Assembly: GCA_029256345.1 (NCBI GenBank)
Contig: JAQSYC010000160.1
Location: 1 to 9,047 of the forward strand
Origin: Clostridia bacterium
Lineage (GTDB): Bacteria; Bacillota; Clostridia; Lachnospirales; Cellulosilyticaceae
Length of the DNA stretch: 9,047 nt
Direction: 5' to 3'
Part shown: piece after piece, positions 5,348 to 9,047 of the stretch
How the letters are laid out: the number at the start of each line of letters is the position of its first letter
How positions within the stretch are numbered: position 1 is the first letter of the stretch
The notes under the pieces: model-generated
Seen by the model: the letters and a program-made list of their open reading frames with translations, nothing else
Told to the model about the DNA's origin: nothing
Database searches by the model: none
Translations under genes and position numbers: made by a program

Positions 5348-6631
5348 TTAAACTTCTCCTTTTTTAAACGCATCCATGATAGGAACCAAAAAACCTGCGA
5401 CTAATCCTCCAGCAAATCCATTGTTATACAGATTAATCCCTCCATGTATAGTGCCTATATTAGTGACTAACGCCAAATGAAGTATACCCGCTATTATCCC
5501 AACTCCCATACCGTAAGTTCCTGCTATTGGAGCAATTGTTGTTGAAAATAATACAGAGATGATAATACCCGTACTTGACAAATCATAGCCTACAAAAAAA
5601 GCTGCTACTATAACCCCTAGCATAATAGGCAGACAATTCTTAGGATGTTTGCCAAATGCGGCAAAGCCCACTATCGTAAAAATCCCTGCAATAACAGGAC
5701 CATTGACTATTCCGCCTACTACCAACACATATAATAAAGATAAAAGACCCATTGTCCCCATATTAAAAAAAGTTATGCCGTATCCTAATTGCTGAGTAAA
5801 ATCCGTAATACTCCTTCCTCTGTAGGGAAGTATCCTTTTATATTCTTTAACAACTTTCGTATTAATCAATAACCCGATACTTATCAAATAAAGAAATAAA
5901 ATAATAAGCAAAATAATGATACCTTTATTTTGTTGTAAATATAAAATATCCACAGGATTAATCTCTATTTTGAAGCTCCTTAAAACACTAGTTACTACTG
6001 TTCCTATAATACCTGCTGTAAACCCAATATTATAAAGATTAAAGCCGTCATGAAATCTTAACATATGCGACGAAAGCGGTACAATGATAAACCCAATAAG
6101 AATACCTACCACTATCCCCAGCATTAGGCCATACGGTCTTGTAAAAATATGAGCAAAACTTATTTCACTGATTATCGGGGCCATGGAGGTACTGAACATA
6201 ATGACCAGTATAACATCCTTCATCTGAATCCTTTGATAGCGGCAATAAAAGTATCCTCCTACATATATAGGAAGAATATTGAAAACATTTTTTCCAAAAA
6301 ATGAAAAACCCAACACTGTCATAAAGGCTGCTATTAAAAGACCATTAATTCTCATTTTATAACGTTTAAGTAAAAATAAGTTGAAAAACCCAATTAGAGC
6401 TGAGTTAACAAAGGCCGCTCCAACCCCACCAACTTCCAAGAAATCAGTTACTAAAACAGTTGGCGCAGATGAAATATTCCACAGGCCTCTCATAAGTGTT
6501 GTTTCAGGATTACTTTGAAAAAGAATACTTCCTAACCCAAATGCTAAAAAAGCAATTGGGAATACGACTAAAATCATTAATACTTGTTCCTTTTTTAGGT
6601 CTCTCTCTTGTATAGGTTCTAATACTGTCAT
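5348..6631 (-). CDS. DUF1576-family multi-pass membrane protein
   Basis: This 427-aa integral membrane protein has about 10-13 hydrophobic segments (first at about 17-38, last at about 398-418) and resembles the DUF1576 family, whose function is unknown. It has two homologous halves: FFGKNVFNILPI (111-122) matches AFGKHPKNCLPI (325-336), FSTSMAPI (146-153) matches FSTTIAPI (362-369), and HDGFNLYNIGFTAG (194-207) matches HGGINLYNNGFAGG (396-409). An internally duplicated membrane protein with conserved Asn and Gly re-entrant-like motifs suggests a channel or transporter; the substrate is unknown. The start at 6631 follows GAGGTG (6636-6641) at 4 bases. The first 17 residues are cytosolic-looking and charged. 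It is the first gene of a two-gene operon with the 5002-5346 gene, under a TTGACA promoter, and is terminated at 4898-4942. Confidence 0.85.
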   Translation of the reverse strand: MTVLEPIQERDLKKEQVLMILVVFPIAFLAFGLGSILFQSNPETTLMRGLWNISSAPTVLVTDFLEVGGVGAAFVNSALIGFFNLFLLKRYKMRINGLLIAAFMTVLGFSFFGKNVFNILPIYVGGYFYCRYQRIQMKDVILVIMFSTSMAPIISEISFAHIFTRPYGLMLGIVVGILIGFIIVPLSSHMLRFHDGFNLYNIGFTAGIIGTVVTSVLRSFKIEINPVDILYLQQNKGIIILLIILFLYLISIGLLINTKVVKEYKRILPYRGRSITDFTQQLGYGITFFNMGTMGLLSLLYVLVVGGIVNGPVIAGIFTIVGFAAFGKHPKNCLPIMLGVIVAAFFVGYDLSSTGIIISVLFSTTIAPIAGTYGMGVGIIAGILHLALVTNIGTIHGGINLYNNGFAGGLVAGFLVPIMDAFKKGEV

Positions 6632-6673
6632 CCTTCACCTCTTTTAATATAATATCACATGCTCTACCTCTTT

Positions 6674-6701
6674 TATATACAAAAAAACATCACATTGTCA
6701 A
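6674..6701 (-). promoter_or_regulatory. Promoter of the DUF1576 operon
   Basis: TTGACA (6696-6701) and TATATA (6674-6679) with a 16-base spacer. The predicted start is near 6667, giving a short 5' UTR of about 35 bases. The spacer carries TGTGATGTTTTTT, also found in the leader RNA at 3822-3834. Confidence 0.6.
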
Positions 6702-6806
6702 TAAAGTTTAGTTTTTAACAAACTAATAGCAAGTACTGCTCCTGTAATACCCTTGCTCTACCACTATGGGTAGTGCTAAATTTAAGATATTTGTTCTGAT
6801 TAACAT
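6698..6806 (-). pseudogene. Possible remnant of a MATE-family efflux gene
   Basis: From an ATG at 6806 a 27-codon frame begins MLIRTNILNLALPIVVEQ, which closely resembles the N-terminus of MATE multidrug exporters (pattern ILxLALPxxxEQ). It stops at 6723-6725. Shifting one base after the EQ codons opens GITGAVLAISLLKTKLY followed by TGA at 6698-6700, resembling the small-residue last membrane helix of the same family. This suggests a large internal deletion plus a one-base insertion. Only a weak GAGAAG site precedes the ATG. Alternatively it is a chance frame or a leader peptide of the DUF1576 operon. Confidence 0.35.
6708..6726. repeat. Inverted repeat upstream of the DUF1576 -35 box
   Basis: TTAGTTT (6708-6714) and AAACTAA (6720-6726) form perfect 7-bp arms around TTAAC. 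The site ends 6 bases upstream of the TTGACA box, a position typical of activator or repressor operators. It also lies inside the apparent gene remnant at 6698-6806, so it may be fortuitous. Confidence 0.4.
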
Positions 6807-6867
6807 AATTCTTCTCTTTTTTATTAAAATCGCGTTAAAATAATGTTATGATTTTATTTCCTTAACA

Positions 6868-6897
6868 ATTATAGCATACTTTTACTTTTCTGCCCAA
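6868..6897 (-). promoter_or_regulatory. Second, distal promoter reading toward the DUF1576 operon
   Basis: TTGGGC (6892-6897), 18-base spacer, TATAAT (6868-6873) with an extended -10 (TGCTATAAT). It would drive the MATE-like remnant and could continue into the DUF1576 gene, as no terminator lies between. It is divergent from the LexA-box promoter. Confidence 0.4.
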
Positions 6898-6940
6898 AAG
6901 GCTTTTTATAAGTTTAAAAAATTATTTTCAAAAAACTATA

Positions 6941-6952
6941 GAACATACGTTC
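6941..6952 (+). promoter_or_regulatory. LexA (SOS) operator
   Basis: GAACATACGTTC is an exact match to the Gram-positive LexA box GAAC-N4-GTTC. It lies 6 bases upstream of the extended -10 element, over the -35 region, where bound LexA would block RNA polymerase. It is the only such site I found in the window. Confidence 0.75.
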
Positions 6953-6958
6953 TGGTTA

Positions 6959-6967
6959 TGCTATAAT
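6959..6967 (+). promoter_or_regulatory. Extended -10 promoter of the 38-aa SOS gene
   Basis: TGCTATAAT is an extended -10 element. The -35 position (TAGAAC) is weak and lies within the LexA box. Transcription should start near 6974, giving a 5' UTR of about 110 bases. Confidence 0.6.
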
Positions 6968-7004
6968 GCAATTACTACTAGCAAAACCATTCCACTTGTT
7001 ACAT

Positions 7005-7042
7005 AGCCCTGCTGCACCCTACACTAAGACTAGACAGGGGCT
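7005..7042 (+). promoter_or_regulatory. Hairpin in the 5' UTR of the SOS gene
   Basis: AGCCCTG (7005-7011) pairs with CAGGGGCT (7035-7042), with one bulged G. It is the only GC-rich part of the leader and lies about 30 bases before the ribosome binding site. It might tune translation. Confidence 0.4.
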
Positions 7043-7084
7043 TATTACATATAACAGTTATTTAAAAATAAGGAGGATGCACCA

Positions 7085-7201
7085 ATGAGCGTGACAGGCA
7101 ATATCAATGAAGTCTTAAAACAAATTCAATTACTCATCAAAATCTATGGAAATGCTACCCTGCGGGATATAGAAAAATCTATAGCCACTGTACGAAAATG
7201 A
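7085..7201 (+). CDS. 38-aa small protein under SOS control
   Basis: ATG at 7085, TGA at 7199-7201. GGAGG (7072-7076) lies 8 bases before the ATG, an ideal ribosome binding site. The peptide starts MSVTGNINEVLKQIQLLIK and ends with a charged tail (RDIEKSIATVRK). Residues 6-21 have hydrophobic residues at i, i+3/4 and i+7 spacing, which suggests an amphipathic helix. There is no long hydrophobic run for a membrane span. A LexA box covers the promoter and a perfect terminator hairpin starts 25 bases after the stop, so it is a complete one-gene transcription unit. SOS-induced small proteins in other bacteria include division inhibitors and toxins, but I see no resemblance to YneA, SulA or TisB. 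Function unknown; the expression signals are the main evidence that it is real. Confidence 0.7.
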   Translation: MSVTGNINEVLKQIQLLIKIYGNATLRDIEKSIATVRK

Positions 7202-7225
7202 GCCCCTTTAGCAACATTTTCACCC

Positions 7226-7280
7226 AAATAAGCCAAGAAACTAAGATCGGCAACACTTATCTTAGTTTCTTGGCTTATTT
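7226..7280 (+). terminator. Intrinsic terminator with perfect 22-bp stem
   Basis: Arms 7226-7247 and 7259-7280 are perfect reverse complements (core AAGCCAAGAAACTAAGAT), with an 11-base loop CGGCAACACTT. The stem end and following bases give TTATTTTT. It ends the SOS small-gene transcript and isolates the metal regulator downstream. The stem is unusually long for a terminator. Confidence 0.85.
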
Positions 7281-7290
7281 TTAACTATTG

Positions 7291-7319
7291 TTGATTTCTT
7301 CTAAAAAAATTGATATGAT
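7291..7319 (+). promoter_or_regulatory. Promoter of the DtxR-family gene
   Basis: TTGATT (7291-7296), 17-base spacer, TATGAT (7314-7319). The start would be near 7326, inside the candidate operator at 7323-7338. Confidence 0.5.
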
Positions 7320-7322
7320 TAA

Positions 7323-7338
7323 GTTAGTATATTCTAAC
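7323..7338 (+). promoter_or_regulatory. Candidate operator for the DtxR-family regulator
   Basis: GTTAG-TATATT-CTAAC has 5-bp inverted arms and lies over the predicted transcription start. The arms resemble the TTAGG/CCTAA-type half sites bound by iron-responsive DtxR/IdeR proteins, so autoregulation is plausible. This is inference. Confidence 0.4.
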
Positions 7339-7408
7339 TATAAGAATACATTAAACTTTAAAGTGTGAATTCTATACTTTTATTTTAAAAACTTAATAGG
7401 AGCTACCC

Positions 7409-7810
7409 ATGACTGAAAAACTTACATTTACCATGGAGAACTATCTTGAGGCTGTTTATGAACTTTCACTTGACCATAAAGGAGCCAGAGTAACTGATAT
7501 TGCTGATAAACTTAAGGTGACTAAAGCAAGTACAAATAGCGCCATGTGTGTATTGGCTGAAAAAGGCCTAATCACTAATGAAAAATATCAAGAAATTTTT
7601 CTTACGCCAAAAGGCTTGGCGCTTGCAAAGTTCATGGCTGACAAACATCATATTATCAAAGAATTTTTTATACAAGTTCTAAAAGTTGAGCCGTTTATTG
7701 CCGATAGCGATGCCTGTTCTATTGAACATGTCATAAGTCCCGATGCCATTCATGCTATGCAGTATTTTATGCAACATCTATCTTCAGATAATTGTTCAGA
7801 TCCTCAATAA
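7409..7810 (+). CDS. DtxR/MntR-family metal-dependent transcriptional regulator
   Basis: This 133-aa regulator should bind Fe(II) or Mn(II) and repress metal-uptake genes. Residues 8-70 form the winged helix-turn-helix (MENYLEAVYEL, then ARVTDIADKLKVTKASTNSAM and a wing ending FLTPKG). Residues 71-125 form the dimerisation and metal-binding domain. Likely ligands are E14, H80, C103, E106 and H107 (KHHII; ACSIEHVIS). C103-x2-EH matches the Cys102/Glu105/His106 set of DtxR and IdeR rather than the Glu of MntR, while the Asp8 position of MntR is Asn11 here. The SH3-like C-terminal domain of DtxR is absent, so the size is MntR-like. The metal cannot be fixed from sequence. GGAG lies 6 bases before the ATG. 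The gene is monocistronic and convergent with the glycosyltransferase gene, 17 bases apart, with no strong terminator between. Confidence 0.88.
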   Translation: MTEKLTFTMENYLEAVYELSLDHKGARVTDIADKLKVTKASTNSAMCVLAEKGLITNEKYQEIFLTPKGLALAKFMADKHHIIKEFFIQVLKVEPFIADSDACSIEHVISPDAIHAMQYFMQHLSSDNCSDPQ

Positions 7811-7827
7811 AAGAGAGGTATTTTATA

Positions 7828-8511
7828 TTAATCCGTATAACCCAACACTGTTTTTTCTGCTTGTTTTTGTAACATGGCTATAACAATTTTTTGTCTTTCT
7901 GTTGCCCTGCTATAGTGTTTACTCAGAGAATACCTGGTCGGAGACTGCGGTACGCCAGCTAACAAAGTAGCCTCATGATAGGTTAACGCCTTAGGTGTCT
8001 TATTGAAATAATTTTGACTAGCCATCTGAATGCCGCTATTCCCGTCTCCATAATAGATTACATTAACATAAAGCTCTAATATTTCATCTTTAGAGTAGTA
8101 ATTTTCAAGCGTATTGGCAATAAACATCTCCTGTATCTTGCGCATCATGGTTTTTTCTTGGGTAAGATATAAATTTTTAGCTAATTGCTGTGTAATGGTA
8201 CTGCCACCCTGCACAATCTTCCCTTTTAAAATATTGTTAAGCATAGCTCTCACGATAGCTATGCCATCCATACCACCATGCTGATAAAATCTACGATCTT
8301 CCACTGCTACGATGGCCTTTAAAAAGGTATCGTTGATCTGTTGGAACGGCGTATAGTTTGCAGACTTTCTTATGCCCATAATCTTTGTCTCTATGGGATT
8401 TGCTTCCATAAGTTGCTGATAGCGGTAATACCCTATACCCGTTATACCAAATATAATAAGCAGGCCTATCATTCCTAAAGCTTTTGTCATTCCTATGAAG
8501 TATCTTTTCAT
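7828..8511 (-). CDS. mtgA: Monofunctional peptidoglycan glycosyltransferase (GT51)
   Basis: This 227-aa enzyme polymerises lipid II into glycan strands on the outer face of the membrane. An N-terminal membrane anchor spans about residues 11-29. The GT51 motifs follow in order: AVEDRRFYQHGGMDG (69-83) with catalytic E71, GGSTITQQLAKNLYL (102-116), the RKIQEMFIA motif (124-132) with the second glutamate E128, KDEILELYVNVIYYG (141-155) and EATLLAGVPQSPTRYS (180-195). The chain ends without a transpeptidase domain, and the length matches monofunctional enzymes such as E. coli MtgA, so it does not look truncated. The start is the ATG at 8511 because AGGAGG (8518-8523) lies 6 bases before it; a TTG at 8535 is upstream of that site. 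No terminator is visible past the stop, so transcripts may run antisense into the regulator gene. Confidence 0.93.
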   Translation of the reverse strand: MKRYFIGMTKALGMIGLLIIFGITGIGYYRYQQLMEANPIETKIMGIRKSANYTPFQQINDTFLKAIVAVEDRRFYQHGGMDGIAIVRAMLNNILKGKIVQGGSTITQQLAKNLYLTQEKTMMRKIQEMFIANTLENYYSKDEILELYVNVIYYGDGNSGIQMASQNYFNKTPKALTYHEATLLAGVPQSPTRYSLSKHYSRATERQKIVIAMLQKQAEKTVLGYTD

Positions 8512-8560
8512 GCTATGCCTCCTTATATTACTCAAGCTATTGATTGTTTTGCTATTATTT

Positions 8561-8589
8561 ATTATAACATATAATTCTTACACTAAAAA
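8561..8589 (-). promoter_or_regulatory. Tentative promoter of the glycosyltransferase gene
   Basis: TATAAT (8561-8566) is a clear -10. The -35 at 17 bases (TTTTTA, 8584-8589) is poor. A 13-base palindrome (CTTAA-3-TTAAG, 8601-8613) lies just upstream and might help activator binding. Confidence 0.4.
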
Positions 8590-8693
8590 TGTTATTTATT
8601 CTTAATATTTAAGATATCCTTGTATAAAAAACCAAGTAAGCTTCTATAGATAATCGCTACTATCATTAACTCCTTTCATCTGCTTAAAAAAAT

Positions 8694-8846
8694 TTAAAGC
8701 TCTCCTAACGCCTCCTTAAAATTCCCTTTATCCTTTCCAATTAGTACTTGTGAATGGGTGATATTAGGGGGAATTGAATAAAATATATAAATATATCTCC
8801 GGTTATTTTTATGTATTATATATCTAATGCAGTCCTCAAAGTCTCT
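8694..8846 (-). pseudogene. Possible remnant of a protein-coding gene
   Basis: A 50-codon open frame without a start codon ends in TAA (8694-8696). Its last part reads QVLIGKDKGNFKEALGEL, which looks more like real protein than like AT-rich noise, but the upstream half is rich in Tyr and Ile as expected of noncoding DNA. A TAG precedes it at 8847-8849. I cannot name a family. The rest of the 8536-8949 gap shows only promoters. Confidence 0.2.
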
Positions 8847-8884
8847 CTATGAAAAATTGCATCACTCAAAAACGTTATAAAACT

Positions 8885-8912
8885 TTTACTATTGTCTATT
8901 ATCTTGTATAAT
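8885..8912 (+). promoter_or_regulatory. Promoter of the gene at 8950
   Basis: TTTACT (8885-8890), 16-base spacer, TATAAT (8907-8912). The predicted start is near 8919, about 30 bases before the ATG. Confidence 0.5.
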
Positions 8913-8949
8913 AGGGATATCAATACATAAGAGAGAAGGTGGGATACAT

Positions 8950-9047
8950 ATGGAAAATTTAAAAACAGCTCAATATCTTCTCACAACAGCTGCTGGCAAA
9001 CGATTGATTGCTAAAGCTGTGTGTGAACTTACAGAACTTAAAGAAGC
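8950..9047 (+). CDS. Unrecognised protein, N-terminal 32 codons only
   Basis: The ATG at 8950 follows AAGGTGG (8937-8943) at 6 bases, and a promoter lies just upstream. The visible part starts MENLKTAQYLLTTAAGKRL and continues as a probable helix (IAKAVCELTELKEA). It shows no signal peptide, membrane segment or motif that identifies a family. The frame is open to the window end. A real gene is likely because of the expression signals; the function cannot be given. Confidence 0.65.
   Translation, partial: MENLKTAQYLLTTAAGKRLIAKAVCELTELKE

Noticed and set aside
6889..6908. GCC-AAAA-GGC followed by TTTTT as a plus-strand terminator
   Set aside because: The stem is only about 3 bp and no plus-strand gene precedes it.
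7085..7201. TisB-like membrane toxin
   Set aside because: The SOS control fits, but the peptide has no hydrophobic stretch long enough to span a membrane and no antisense RNA gene is evident.
7811..7827. Terminator between the convergent regulator and glycosyltransferase genes
   Set aside because: Only a weak 6-bp A/T stem around 7807-7826; not strong enough to call.

Overview
The window looks like chromosomal DNA of a low-GC Gram-positive bacterium, most likely a clostridium (inference). The basis is the AT-rich composition, strong GGAGG-type ribosome binding sites, TTGACA/TATAAT promoters, hairpin-plus-T-run terminators, a Gram-positive-type LexA box (GAAC-N4-GTTC) and a DUF1576-type membrane protein. 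I see no rRNA, tRNA, insertion sequence, CRISPR array or phage gene.

Left part (1-3990, all minus strand). A PAS-domain sensor protein runs off the left edge (1-713). About 550 bases without a convincing gene follow, then a complete membrane-bound methyl-accepting chemotaxis protein (1330-3405) with its own terminator. Upstream of the chemoreceptor lies an unusual leader: a promoter (3871-3900), a transcript of about 230 nt, an intrinsic terminator (3669-3702) whose loop holds the stop codon of a 23-codon frame, then a 38-aa small ORF (3517-3633) with a good ribosome binding site, then a second promoter and two 5'-UTR hairpins just before the receptor gene.

Middle (3915-6806). A ferritin (3994-4506, minus) with all ferroxidase residues has its own terminator. 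It is divergent from a short ABM-domain monooxygenase-like gene (4648-4899, plus) that lacks part of its first strand and has almost no 5' leader. A bidirectional terminator separates this from a two-gene minus-strand operon: a DUF1576 membrane protein with two homologous halves, and a small cytosolic partner that starts one base after its stop. Upstream of the operon are a promoter, an inverted repeat and what looks like the remnant of a MATE efflux gene.

Right part (6940-9047). A LexA box over an extended -10 promoter drives a stand-alone 38-aa ORF that ends in a perfect 22-bp terminator hairpin: a one-gene SOS-type unit of unknown function. Next are a DtxR/MntR-type metal regulator (7409-7810) with a candidate operator, a convergent monofunctional peptidoglycan glycosyltransferase (7828-8511, minus), about 440 bases with promoters and a possible gene remnant, and the first 32 codons of an unrecognised gene (8950 onward).

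The genes do not form one pathway. Themes are sensing (PAS protein, chemoreceptor), metal and oxidative stress handling (ferritin, DtxR-type regulator, ABM protein), cell wall synthesis and DNA damage response. The most novel items are the SOS-controlled microprotein and the attenuator-like leader ahead of the small ORF and chemoreceptor.
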